Origin: an uncultured SAR86 cluster bacterium
Lineage (GTDB): Bacteria; Pseudomonadota; Gammaproteobacteria; Magnimaribacterales; AG-339-G14
Reading direction: 5' to 3'
DNA: 43,953 nucleotides
NCBI GenBank assembly: GCA_902524805.1
Contig: CABZES010000011.1
Span: 1 to 43,953 of the forward strand
Position numbers and translations under genes: made by a program. Shown piece by piece: positions 18,400 through 26,231 of the stretch. The notes beneath the pieces are model-generated. The model was given only the letters and a program-made list of their open reading frames with translations, did not search any database and was not told the DNA's origin. Each line of letters opens with the position of its first letter. Position 1 is the stretch's first letter.

Positions 18400-19263
18400 T
18401 TGATAGGCATTTTAAAAAAACTAGGCTACAACCTAAAAAATAAAAAAACAATATATCTTGTTGAATCTGATGAAAACGAAGAATTTATAAAAGAATCATT
18501 AGAAAAAGAAAAATATATTGGTATAGATACAGAGTTTAATTGGAGAAATACCTATTTTCCTGAATTATCGTTATTACAGATATCTACTAGTTCTAAAATA
18601 CTCTTAATTGACTGCTTGAAATTTAAAAAATTAGGATTTTTAAATAATATCTTAAAAGATAAAGCCAAGACAATTATTATGCATTCCTCAAGAAGCGATA
18701 CGACGGTTTTAAACACCAACCTAAATATAAAATTAAATAATTGCTTCGATATCCAGATTGCAGAAAAGTTTATTAATGGCGGTGAAATTAAAAATTATGG
18801 CTTTATAGTTGCTAAATACTTTGGTTATAAATTAGATAAATCAGAAACTAATTCTAATTGGTTAAAAAGACCTTTAACTCATCAACAGCTTGAGTATGCT
18901 GCTGACGATGTAAACTTTCTAATACCTATATATGAGAAGCAATTAAAAAATTTAAAAAAGCTTAAAAAAGAAAAAGAGGTAATTTCAGAGTTTAAGAAGG
19001 AGACTTTGCTTGGAAATCAAGAACTTTATATTTCCAGATTAAAAAAACTTAAAAAAGCTTCAAAAGAAGAAAGAGATATTTTCCTTTGGAGAGAGAAGTA
19101 TGCGAGTGAAAAAAACTTGCCACCATCCTATATTTTTGAGGACAAGTTTTTAAAGACGATAACAAAAAAAATTAAAAATAAAAAAGAAGAGCCCGATGAA
19201 ATTTTAAGATTATTCAAAGATAAATCTTCTGCAAAAGAATTTTTAAAATTTATAGAATTATGA
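18400..19263 (+). CDS. rnd: ribonuclease D
   Basis: This 287-residue protein has the DEDDy 3'-5' exonuclease motifs: D43-x-E45 (I-D-T-E-F), D100 in M-H-S-S-R-S-D, and Y166-A-A-D-D170. RNase D trims the 3' ends of tRNA precursors. The E. coli enzyme has about 375 residues with two HRDC domains; here only about 90 lysine-rich residues follow the catalytic domain, enough for one degenerate HRDC-like region. The start is TTG 18400, 2 bases after galU. It overlaps the following small membrane gene by 4 bases. The catalytic assignment is firm; the shortened tail is seen directly. Confidence 0.88.
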   Translation: MIGILKKLGYNLKNKKTIYLVESDENEEFIKESLEKEKYIGIDTEFNWRNTYFPELSLLQISTSSKILLIDCLKFKKLGFLNNILKDKAKTIIMHSSRSDTTVLNTNLNIKLNNCFDIQIAEKFINGGEIKNYGFIVAKYFGYKLDKSETNSNWLKRPLTHQQLEYAADDVNFLIPIYEKQLKNLKKLKKEKEVISEFKKETLLGNQELYISRLKKLKKASKEERDIFLWREKYASEKNLPPSYIFEDKFLKTITKKIKNKKEEPDEILRLFKDKSSAKEFLKFIEL

Positions 19264-19571
19264 CTTTTTTTTGGCTTTTTTATTATTTACTCTTAATTGC
19301 AATTTGTTATTTTTTTATTAAAACAATAAAAAATAAATTCTTAGTTTATTTTTTTACTCCGGTTTTATTTGGTTTTTTTGGAGCAGTATGGTTCGTTAAG
19401 CCTGAGAGCTATGATCTGGCTCCAATTTTCTCTATTTTATTTTTAGAACTTTCTATTATCGAATTTAATGGAATTAGTAGGTTACTCAGACCTCTTCTAA
19501 CATCAATTTTTATTCTTCAGTTATTTAGTTTTTTAGTATATTTTTATCGAAAAAAATTTGAAAGAAAATAA
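19260..19571 (+). CDS. small hydrophobic membrane protein, unknown function
   Basis: This 103-residue protein is mostly hydrophobic, with three or four likely membrane segments (about 3-20, 26-46, 53-68 and 78-94) and a basic C-terminal tail. I do not recognise a family. The ATG overlaps the rnd stop by 4 bases, suggesting coupling to rnd. A conserved-looking W-F-V-K-P-E segment sits between the second and third hydrophobic stretches. The stop lies 6 bases from the stop of the convergent methyltransferase gene. Reality as a gene is supported by the overlap, uninterrupted length and membrane-type composition. Confidence 0.68.
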   Translation: MTFFWLFYYLLLIAICYFFIKTIKNKFLVYFFTPVLFGFFGAVWFVKPESYDLAPIFSILFLELSIIEFNGISRLLRPLLTSIFILQLFSFLVYFYRKKFERK

Positions 19572-19577
19572 TTTAAC

Positions 19578-20240
19578 TCATTTTTTTAGTTTATAAATAA
19601 AGATTTGCCAAAAAAAATTATTTTCTATTTCAACTATGTGATCGTTAAAACTGAGTAGATCTATATTTCCTTTTAGTCTCTTAGAGAAAGGTACTTTTTC
19701 AACGTATAGTTTCTCCCAAGAATTTTCATAATTCTCTTCCATAGTTTTCTCTATTTTAGCTATATCCGAGAAAGAAGTAGCACATATAAACAATTCACCA
19801 TTATTTTTAAGGAAGTTTAAGGAGTCTTGGATAACTCTAATTATTAAATTAGCTCCAGAATCATCTGCTTTTGGAACTCCTTCAGGAAACCAGCCAGTAA
19901 TCTCAGCAATTTTTTTTTCAACTCCTGAAACATCACAACAAATAACTTCAAACTCTTCAGAAATATTCTCAAATAAATTAGATTTGACTATTTTTATATT
20001 TGCTTTATTTTTTTTAGCATTTAAAGATGTTAATTTTATATGTTCGTCATAAATATCAGATGCAGTCACTTCTTTTGCGCCATTTAAAGCAAAATAAATT
20101 GCTAAAGGACCAATACCACAACCAAGATCAAGTATTTTTTTTTCTTTAAAATCAACAACTTTTGCACAAGCTTCTGTTATTAATGTGGGCCTAAAGGAAA
20201 TATCATTTGTTTCAAGTTCAATGTCTTTAAAAGTTATCAT
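19578..20240 (-). CDS. class I SAM-dependent methyltransferase (small-domain type)
   Basis: This 220-residue protein has the SAM-binding motif I L-D-L-G-C-G-I-G-P-L-A near residues 37-47, then an acidic D-I-Y-D-E-H at the end of strand 2 (about 62-67). The layout resembles methyltransferase-small-domain proteins such as RsmC or PrmA relatives. The position where the usual N-P-P-Y catalytic motif would sit reads C-C-D-V-S-G-V, so an N-methyltransferase of the N-P-P-Y type is unlikely, or the protein is divergent. The substrate is unknown. It is last in a minus-strand group after the phosphodiesterase gene, with a 26-base gap. Confidence 0.72.
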   Translation of the reverse strand: MITFKDIELETNDISFRPTLITEACAKVVDFKEKKILDLGCGIGPLAIYFALNGAKEVTASDIYDEHIKLTSLNAKKNKANIKIVKSNLFENISEEFEVICCDVSGVEKKIAEITGWFPEGVPKADDSGANLIIRVIQDSLNFLKNNGELFICATSFSDIAKIEKTMEENYENSWEKLYVEKVPFSKRLKGNIDLLSFNDHIVEIENNFFWQIFIYKLKK

Positions 20241-20266
20241 TAATGTATTCTTCTATAATTTTAAAA

Positions 20267-20755
20267 TTAAAAATTAATAACTTCAGTTTTTAAACTTTCT
20301 GTACTAATTAGACCTACCTTATTTTTTCCTTTTAACAAGCCGGCACATTCTCCAGGATTGAAAATAAGTGTTTCTTTTAATATTTCCTCTCTGTATTTAT
20401 GAGTATGTCCATGAATAATTACATCTGAAACTTTTAACATTTCATGGTCAATTAATTCTGGATGATGAATTATAGTGAAGGAGACATCACTTATTTTAAA
20501 AAAATAAGGCTCTTCATGAAAAAAACAATCAAATTCAGTTGCTGTTTTAATTAAATCCTTTTTTTCTTCTTGATCATTGTTCCCGTAAACTCCAATAATC
20601 TTTGTGTTAAGATCTTTAAAAGCTCTTAGGGATTTTGGAAGAGTTATATCTCCGGTATGTATTACAAGATCTACATGTAAAGAATTAAATATTTCACATA
20701 TTTTTGAAATATTTTTTAAATTGTTATGCGTATCTCCAGTTATTCCAATTAACAA
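20267..20755 (-). CDS. YfcE/MJ0936-family metallophosphoesterase
   Basis: This protein of about 162 residues has the calcineurin-like phosphoesterase motifs: G-D-T-H-N-N near the start, H-T-G-D, V-Y-G-N-N-D, a histidine in I-I-H-H-P, and I-H-G-H-T-H. These bind the two catalytic metals. Family members are small phosphodiesterases (YfcE, MJ0936) acting on artificial substrates in vitro; the natural substrate is not known. I place the start at TTG 20755, two bases after the thiolase stop, because the family begins about 5 residues before G-D-T-H. A longer frame from TTG 20788 would overlap the thiolase gene. Context gives no clear functional link. Confidence 0.82.
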   Translation of the reverse strand: MLIGITGDTHNNLKNISKICEIFNSLHVDLVIHTGDITLPKSLRAFKDLNTKIIGVYGNNDQEEKKDLIKTATEFDCFFHEEPYFFKISDVSFTIIHHPELIDHEMLKVSDVIIHGHTHKYREEILKETLIFNPGECAGLLKGKNKVGLISTESLKTEVINF

Positions 20756-20757
20756 GA

Positions 20758-21897
20758 TTAAGATTTTTCTAGGATATGGATTGCACAAGCTGTTCCAAGA
20801 CCAATTACATGAGTCATTCCTATTCTAGCTCCATCTACTTGTCTCTTTCCAGCTTCTCCTCTTAAGTGAGAACACACTTCATATATATTTGCTATTCCTG
20901 TAGCACCTAAAGGATGACCTTTAGAAAGAAGACCTCCAGAGACATTAACTGGAATTTTTCCTCCTAACTCGACATGTCCTTCATCAATCATCATTCCTGC
21001 TTCTCCATCTTTACACAAACCTAGATTTTCATAATGGAGCATTTCAGCTGTTGCAAAACAATCATGCAATTCAACAAGGTTAATATCTTCAGCTCCAAGA
21101 CCGGCTTGTTCATATGCATCTGCAGCTGCAAGTCTTGTACAAGCATTGACATCAGGCATAACTAAATCTCTATCTGTGTAAGGATCACTTGCTAGAGCAG
21201 ATGCTCGGACTTTAATTGCTCGCTGCATCCCAAGCTCTTTTGCTTTTTTTTCAGATACTAAAACGGCCGCTGCAGAACCATCGACATTAACAGAACACAT
21301 CAATTTCGTATTTGGGTATGAAATCATCTCAGCATTCATTACATCGTCCAAAGGAGTTTCAATTTGATACATAGCTTTAGGATTTAAAGTTGAGTGATGA
21401 TGATTTTTAACTGAAATTTTTGCAAACTGCTCAAAAGTAGTTCCGTACTTGCTAGAGTGTTCCATACCTGCTTCTGCAAAAACACAAGGCATAGTTCCAG
21501 AGCCAAGCAGTCCTTCTTTAGGAATTCCGTCGCCTCCGCCAGCGCCACCTAAAAGACCTTTCCCCATTTGTTCAACACCAACTGCTAGAACAACATCATA
21601 CATTTCAGCTTTTATTGACATCCAAGCTTCTCTGAAAGCTGTGGCTCCAGTAGCACAAGCATTTGCACAATTAACAACTGGAATCCCTGTTTGGCCAATC
21701 TCTTGAAGAATTCTTTGTCCGACCATAGCATTTGCCTGACCAAGATTTCCACAATACATTGCTTGCATATCTTTTATAGTTAGGCCTGCATCATCTAAGG
21801 CCATTAAAGCAGCCTCAGCACCAATATTAGGAACAGTTCGGCCTGGAAATCTTCCAAACTTAATCATGTCCACTCCTAAAACATATACATCACTCAT
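20758..21897 (-). CDS. thiolase family protein (acetyl-CoA acetyltransferase / SCP-x type)
   Basis: This 379-residue protein has the thiolase catalytic elements: nucleophilic C81 in N-A-C-A-T-G, H278 in E-L-H-D-C-F, H328 in S-K-G-H-P-L-G-A-T-G and C371 in G-L-G-T-A-C-A-I-H. The short length and H-D-C-F motif place it with the SCP-x/archaeal-type thiolases rather than the FadA/AtoB type. Such thiolases often work with a DUF35 zinc-ribbon/OB-fold protein encoded next to them, and such a gene lies directly upstream here. Together they likely form an acyl-CoA condensing or cleaving complex. The substrate chain is not determined. Confidence 0.9.
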   Translation of the reverse strand: MSDVYVLGVDMIKFGRFPGRTVPNIGAEAALMALDDAGLTIKDMQAMYCGNLGQANAMVGQRILQEIGQTGIPVVNCANACATGATAFREAWMSIKAEMYDVVLAVGVEQMGKGLLGGAGGGDGIPKEGLLGSGTMPCVFAEAGMEHSSKYGTTFEQFAKISVKNHHHSTLNPKAMYQIETPLDDVMNAEMISYPNTKLMCSVNVDGSAAAVLVSEKKAKELGMQRAIKVRASALASDPYTDRDLVMPDVNACTRLAAADAYEQAGLGAEDINLVELHDCFATAEMLHYENLGLCKDGEAGMMIDEGHVELGGKIPVNVSGGLLSKGHPLGATGIANIYEVCSHLRGEAGKRQVDGARIGMTHVIGLGTACAIHILEKS

Positions 21898-21923
21898 AAT
21901 TTTTCTCCTTTCTAAATTAAAAC

Positions 21924-22325
21924 CTATGCAGGTTCAAAAAAATAACTCATATAAGAATTCCCATCCTTATCTTTTCTACCTAAAGCATCTCCATAGACAA
22001 CTTTAACTTTCATACCAAAATCAACATTATCTGGATCTGGTTCAACATTTATTAAGTTGCCTTTAACCGTTCCGCCATCCTCCAAATCAACAAGAGCAGA
22101 TATATAAGGAACGTCAATCCCTGGAAATGATCTGTATACGATAGAATAAGAGTAAAGGGTGCCATTATTGCTTAATTTAACTTTTGACATCTTATCTCTG
22201 GCAAAACACTTTGAGCAAACTGTTCTTTCACCCAAGAAAATTGCCTCACAAACATTGCACTTATGACCTTCCAAATAAGGATCACCTTTATCTGGAACTA
22301 TTAAGTAATCGACTGCAGGTAACAT
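21924..22325 (-). CDS. Zn-ribbon OB-fold protein (DUF35 family), thiolase partner
   Basis: This protein of about 133 residues has a four-cysteine zinc ribbon, C23-x2-C26 and C37-x2-C40, followed by an OB-fold of about 90 residues with G-T-L-Y-S-Y-S-I-V-Y and a P-Y-I-S-A-L-V-D-L-E-D-G-G strand. DUF35 proteins bind acyl-CoA and pair with SCP-x-type thiolases or HMG-CoA synthases. I choose ATG 22325 because a G-rich GGGGGA lies about 9 bases upstream and the zinc ribbon begins at the usual distance. A frame from ATG 22400 would add 25 residues that do not resemble the family. The stop lies 26 bases before the thiolase start. Confidence 0.86.
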   Translation of the reverse strand: MLPAVDYLIVPDKGDPYLEGHKCNVCEAIFLGERTVCSKCFARDKMSKVKLSNNGTLYSYSIVYRSFPGIDVPYISALVDLEDGGTVKGNLINVEPDPDNVDFGMKVKVVYGDALGRKDKDGNSYMSYFFEPA

Positions 22326-22382
22326 ATTTTTATTTCCCCCATAAAAATATTTATGTTTAAGATAACATTGAAACAAATTTTT

Positions 22383-22402
22383 TTTATAATTTAAATACAT
22401 TT
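22383..22402 (+). promoter_or_regulatory. possible -10 element upstream of djlA
   Basis: A perfect TATAAT lies at 22385-22390, 12 bases before the djlA start, in the 77-base gap between the divergent DUF35 and djlA genes. No good -35 hexamer sits at 17-base spacing; TTGAAA at 22368 is only 11 bases away. If used, the transcript leader would be only about 5 bases. In such an AT-rich gap a chance match is quite possible. Confidence 0.3.
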
Positions 22403-23137
22403 ATGAGTTTATTTGGTGGCATAGTCGGAGGATTTGTAGGATTTACCTTGTTAGGCCCTATTGGAGCACTGGTTGGAAGTGTGGTTGGCTCTAGAATGTC
22501 AGAAAATAGGACGCGCAGAAGAAATCCAAATAATTTTGACCATCAGGTAGCATTCTTTGCTGCTCTTTTTGCCTGTTTTGCTAAGATTTCTAAGGCTGAC
22601 GGAGTAGTAAGCAAAGAAGAAGTTAGTAAAATAGAAGAATTTATTTCTACTAAATTTAATTTAGATAAAGAGCAAAGGAATTTTGCAATCAATATCTTTC
22701 AAAAAGCCAAAGATGATAATGTTTCTTTTGAGGCTTATGCTAAGCAACTCTATTCACTTCTTAAACAAAGCCCCAATTCTTTATTAATCTTTTACGAATT
22801 GCTATTTGAATTAGCTATGGCAGATGGTGAATTACACCCGGCCGAAGAAAAAATTCTTAAAAAGGTCCCAAATATTTTCAATCTTCCATTAAATACTTTC
22901 AAAGATCTCTACGAAAAATATGTTTCTAACATTACAGATCATTATCAAGTATTGGGTGTGGATAAAAATATGAGCTTTTTAGAAATTAGAAAGATATATT
23001 TAAAGAAAAGAAAGGAATTTCATCCGGATATGTTGATATCCAAGGGGTTACCAGAGGAATTAATTGAAAAAGCAAAAATTAAGTTTATCGAAATACAAGA
23101 AGCTTATGAGGAGTTGGAAAAAAAACATAAAAAGTGA
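22403..23137 (+). CDS. djlA: DjlA-type co-chaperone (TerB + J domain)
   Basis: This 244-residue protein has three parts. A glycine-rich hydrophobic segment (about 4-30, G-G-I-V-G-G-F-V-G-F) probably crosses the inner membrane. A TerB-like helical domain (about 45-165) has paired K-A-D-G-V-V and M-A-D-G-E-L-H-P-A-E-E motifs. The C-terminal J domain (about 178-244) has Y-Q-V-L-G-V and the H-P-D tripeptide at 207-209. J domains stimulate the DnaK ATPase. The architecture and size match DjlA, a membrane-anchored DnaK co-chaperone in gammaproteobacteria. The gene is divergent from the thiolase group and 11 bases before doxX. Confidence 0.9.
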   Translation: MSLFGGIVGGFVGFTLLGPIGALVGSVVGSRMSENRTRRRNPNNFDHQVAFFAALFACFAKISKADGVVSKEEVSKIEEFISTKFNLDKEQRNFAINIFQKAKDDNVSFEAYAKQLYSLLKQSPNSLLIFYELLFELAMADGELHPAEEKILKKVPNIFNLPLNTFKDLYEKYVSNITDHYQVLGVDKNMSFLEIRKIYLKKRKEFHPDMLISKGLPEELIEKAKIKFIEIQEAYEELEKKHKK

Positions 23138-23148
23138 TATTTTGAGTA

Positions 23149-23616
23149 ATGAATTTTTTGAAAACTTTTAATCAAAGATTACTAAATCTTAACGCTTTCG
23201 ATTTTTTAGTCTTGTTATCTTTCAGACTTTATTTAGCTTATGTTTTTTGGTTTGCTGGATTCAGAAAAATTAAATGGGAGGACGGGTTACCTAACATTGA
23301 TAGATTTGCAGGTTTTTTGGGCCCTGGAGGACAAGACAACCTTAATTTTATCTTACCTCATTTTTTTGGTTGGCTTGCAGTATTGGCTGAAGCTGGTGGA
23401 GCACTCTTGCTCTTAGTTGGTTTGTTTTCAAGATGGATTGCTATTCCATTAATTTTCACTATGTTAGTAGCGGCTTATTATCATTTGCCTAATGGCTGGA
23501 ACGCTGATGCAAATGGGATAGAGATGTCCGTCACTTATATATTAATGCTTTTGGTAATTTTGGTTTTTGGTCCTGGAAAATATTTTTCCTTAGATTATTG
23601 GGTTTTAAGAAAATAA
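23149..23616 (+). CDS. DoxX family membrane protein
   Basis: This 155-residue protein has about four membrane segments and the DoxX pattern: an N-terminal R-L-Y-L-A-Y-V-F-W-F-A-G-F-R-K-I segment, then W-L-A-V-L-A-E-A-G-G-A-L-L-L-L-V-G in the second helix. DoxX/YphA-like proteins are small inner-membrane proteins of poorly defined function, linked in some bacteria to redox or sulfur metabolism. The N-terminus includes a soluble lead of about 20 residues. It lies between djlA and pdxH with gaps of 11 and 1 bases, so co-transcription is likely. No catalytic role can be read from the sequence. Confidence 0.83.
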   Translation: MNFLKTFNQRLLNLNAFDFLVLLSFRLYLAYVFWFAGFRKIKWEDGLPNIDRFAGFLGPGGQDNLNFILPHFFGWLAVLAEAGGALLLLVGLFSRWIAIPLIFTMLVAAYYHLPNGWNADANGIEMSVTYILMLLVILVFGPGKYFSLDYWVLRK

Positions 23617-23617
23617 A

Positions 23618-24224
23618 TTGATCATTGAGGAAAACATTAAGACCGAGCCCTTAGCAAAGGTCGCAGAAATACTAAAAAAATCTGAAAATTTAAATTTAAC
23701 AGACTGGAATGCAATGAACATTGCAACAGTCAGTGCAAAGAATTTGCCGAGTTCAAGGATGGTTCTATTAAAAAAAATAAACGATGACGGGTTAGTCTTT
23801 TATACAAATTTTAATAGTAAAAAAAGGAAAAGACCTAGTTAGCAATAAATATATAGCAGTTAATTTTTGGTGGAGAGAACTCCAAGAGCAAATAAGGATA
23901 GAAGGAGAGGCAGAAAAACTATCCGCAGAAAAATCCGATGAATATTTTAATTCACGACCGTTAAAATCTAGAGTTGCAGCGATAGTTTCTCAACAAAGTG
24001 AGAAAATCGATTCTTATGAAATTTTACAAAAAGAAATAGATGATTTGACTGAACAATTTGAGTTAAATAATGAAAATCCATCTAGACCAGAGCACTGCGG
24101 TCTTTACTTGGTAAAACCCAAATCTATCGAGCTATGGAAAGAAGGGGATTTTAGAACTCATCAAAGACAAAAATACGTTAAAAAAGATGATAAAACTTGG
24201 GAAAGTTCCTTTTTATCTCCATGA
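23618..24224 (+). pseudogene. pdxH: pyridoxamine 5'-phosphate oxidase, frameshifted
   Basis: The frame starting at TTG 23618 stops at 23842. However, PdxH coding continues in another frame to TGA 24222-24224. The break is at a run of seven A residues (23819-23825): removing one A joins Y-T-N-F-N-S-K-K to G-K-D-L-V-S-N and gives a continuous protein of about 201 residues. Family motifs lie on both sides: S-S-R-M-V-L-L-K before the break; A-V-N-F-W-W-R-E-L-Q-E-Q-I-R-I-E-G, S-R-P, S-Q-Q-S and P-x-H-C-G-L-Y after it. PdxH makes pyridoxal phosphate using FMN. The intact motifs suggest a recent lesion, an indel error at a homopolymer, or slippage rescue, rather than an old pseudogene. Confidence 0.85.
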
Positions 24225-24233
24225 TGAATAAGT

Positions 24234-24239
24234 TATAAT
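24234..24239 (+). promoter_or_regulatory. possible -10 element for the thrS operon
   Basis: TATAAT lies 30 bases before the thrS ATG, in the 45-base gap after pdxH. The 17-base-spaced -35 position reads TTTTAT, a weak match. If it is used, the thrS leader would be only about 24 bases. That would leave no room for the long structured thrS operator known from E. coli. Confidence 0.4.
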
Positions 24240-24269
24240 GTTTAATGGCCGTTCGTATAGGTCACGAAA

Positions 24270-26198
24270 ATGATAAATATAACTCTTCCTGACAAATCAA
24301 TTAGATCCTTTGAAAATCCTATTTCCGTAGAAGATTTATCCAAATCTATTGGTGCTAGCTTAGCAAAGGTAACCGTAGCCGGAAAAGTTGACGGAAATTT
24401 AGTCGATGCCGTCGACTTATTAGATAGTGACTGTTCGGTTGAAATTATTAGAGATCAAGATCAAGAAGGTATTGAAATTATCAGACACAGCTGTGCGCAT
24501 TTGTTCGGCCATGCTTTGAAGCAGATTTTTCCAAAAGCAAAAATGGCAATTGGCCCAATCATCGAAAATGGTTTTTATTACGATATTGATTTAGATCATT
24601 CCATTTCTCAAGAAGATTTAGAGAAGATAGAAAAAAGAATGAAGGATTTAGCTAATACTAAATATCGAGTGGTAAAAAAAGTTGTTCCGAAAAAGGAAGC
24701 GGTAAAAATTTTTAAAGAAAGACAAGAACTTTACAAATTAGAAATATTAAAAGAAATCAAAGATGAGGAGACTGTCGGACTTTATTATCACGAAGAATAT
24801 ATAGATATGTGTAGAGGACCACATGTGAACTCAATGAATCATATAAAAGCTTTAAAGTTAACTCATGTTGCAGGAGCTTATTGGAGGGGTGATTCAAAAA
24901 ATAAAATGTTGCAAAGAGTTTATGGAACAGCATGGAACAGCGAAAAAGAGTTAAAGAAATACTTAAATAATATAGAAGAAGCCTCGAAAAGAGATCATAG
25001 GAAATTGGGTCAAAAATATGATCTTTTCCATTTTCAAGAAGAAGCGCCAGGAATGGTATTTTGGCACCCAAAAGGTTGGACAATTTTTAGAATTATTGAG
25101 GATTATATTAGAGACAAGCAAATCAAAGCTGGCTACCAGGAAATAAAGACTCCACAAGTGGTAGATAGGAAACTTTGGGAAAAATCAGGCCATTGGGATA
25201 AATATCGAGAAAATATGTTTATCACTGAAATTGATGAAGAGCACGCTAATGAAAAGAGAGTGAATGCTTTGAAACCAATGAATTGTCCATGTCACGTGCA
25301 AGTTTATAATCAGGGAATAAAATCTTATAGAGATTTGCCGATTAGATTGGCTGAATTTGGTTCATGCCACCGATATGAAGCCTCAGGAACTCTTCATGGC
25401 TTGATGAGAGTTAGACAAATGACTCAAGATGATGGTCATGTATTTTGTACAGAAGATCAAATTGAGGAAGAAGCGAAGAATTTTATCAATCTGCTTTCTG
25501 AAATTTATAGTGATTTAGGTTTCAAGAAATATGACATAAAATTATCCACTCGACCGGAGGTGAGGGTTGGATCTGATAAAGTTTGGGACAAGGCTGAATT
25601 GGCTTTGGAAAATGCGATAAAAAAATTAAACCTTCCTTACGAAGTTTCTGAGGGGGATGGGGCATTTTATGGTCCAAAATTAGATTTTGTTTTAACTGAT
25701 GCACTGGATAGAGAATGGCAGTGTGGAACTTTTCAAGCTGATTTTAATTTACCAGAAAGATTGGAAGCTAACTTTGTAGGCGAAGATGGAGAAAGACATC
25801 GTCCAGTAATGATGCATAGAGCAATTTTAGGTTCCTTCGAAAGATTTATAGGAATTCTTATCGAAGAATACGATGGAAACTTTCCTTTGTGGTTATCTCC
25901 AATTCAGGCCGTAATAATGAATATTTCTGATAAACACGCCAAAAATACTAAAGAAATTGCCAAAAAACTTAAATCTAAGGGGTTTAGAGTAAAATTAGAC
26001 TTGAGGAATGAGAAAATCACTTATAAAATCCGCGATCACTCCATGCAAAGAATCCCTTTTCAGTTAGTAGTGGGCGATAAGGAGATAGAAAATAATACTG
26101 TTTCTGTTAGAGCGCGAAAAGGTGAAGACTTGGGGAGTTTAACTCTAGAAGATTTTTCGAAACTTTTGGATAAGAATATTAAATCAAAGGAGGTTTGA
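24270..26198 (+). CDS. thrS: threonine--tRNA ligase
   Basis: This full-length class II synthetase has 642 residues. The N-terminal TGS domain comes first (about 1-60), then the editing domain with the zinc-type H-S-C-A-H-L-F-G-H (about 73-81) and C-R-G-P-H. The catalytic core follows, with M-N-C-P-C-H (C in the zinc site) and F-G-S-C-H-R-Y-E motif 2. [14 protein letters not shown] and [10 protein letters not shown] motif 3 come next, and last the anticodon-binding domain from about 535. It charges tRNA-Thr. It opens the thrS-infC-rpmI-rplT-pheST-ihfA operon. An AGGAGG overlaps its last codons and serves whatever is translated next. Confidence 0.97.
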   Translation: MINITLPDKSIRSFENPISVEDLSKSIGASLAKVTVAGKVDGNLVDAVDLLDSDCSVEIIRDQDQEGIEIIRHSCAHLFGHALKQIFPKAKMAIGPIIENGFYYDIDLDHSISQEDLEKIEKRMKDLANTKYRVVKKVVPKKEAVKIFKERQELYKLEILKEIKDEETVGLYYHEEYIDMCRGPHVNSMNHIKALKLTHVAGAYWRGDSKNKMLQRVYGTAWNSEKELKKYLNNIEEASKRDHRKLGQKYDLFHFQEEAPGMVFWHPKGWTIFRIIEDYIRDKQIKAGYQEIKTPQVVDRKLWEKSGHWDKYRENMFITEIDEEHANEKRVNALKPMNCPCHVQVYNQGIKSYRDLPIRLAEFGSCHRYEASGTLHGLMRVRQMTQDDGHVFCTEDQIEEEAKNFINLLSEIYSDLGFKKYDIKLSTRPEVRVGSDKVWDKAELALENAIKKLNLPYEVSEGDGAFYGPKLDFVLTDALDREWQCGTFQADFNLPERLEANFVGEDGERHRPVMMHRAILGSFERFIGILIEEYDGNFPLWLSPIQAVIMNISDKHAKNTKEIAKKLKSKGFRVKLDLRNEKITYKIRDHSMQRIPFQLVVGDKEIENNTVSVRARKGEDLGSLTLEDFSKLLDKNIKSKEV

Positions 26199-26228
26199 TT
26201 GAACATTACTGTGTGGACTTTAGTCTAA
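26199..26228 (+). CDS. possible 9-residue leader ORF upstream of infC
   Basis: A TTG at 26199 lies 5 bases after a perfect AGGAGG (26188-26193) and opens a 9-codon frame, M-N-I-T-V-W-T-L-V, ending at TAA 26226-26228. The infC ATG is only 3 bases further and in the same frame, yet has no Shine-Dalgarno site of its own. The best ribosome-binding site in the operon therefore serves this short frame, with infC probably reached by reinitiation. The geometry is seen directly; translation is inferred. An ATT at 26198 is an alternative start in a different frame. Confidence 0.35.
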   Translation: MNITVWTLV

Positions 26229-26231
26229 TTT

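Noticed and set aside
21449-21706. Open frame of 85 codons on the + strand within the thiolase gene
   Set aside because: It is antisense to a clearly coding thiolase, has no family resemblance and no ribosome site.
22326-22400. Longer start for the DUF35 protein at ATG 22400
   Set aside because: The added 25 residues are lysine- and tyrosine-rich without family similarity, while ATG 22325 has a G-rich ribosome-like site and the right distance to the zinc ribbon.
23815-23830. Programmed -1 ribosomal frameshift at the pdxH A run
   Set aside because: Restoring the frame needs one base removed (+1 skip or A loss), not a -1 slip, and no stimulatory hairpin is visible. I keep transcript slippage and sequencing error as the explanations.
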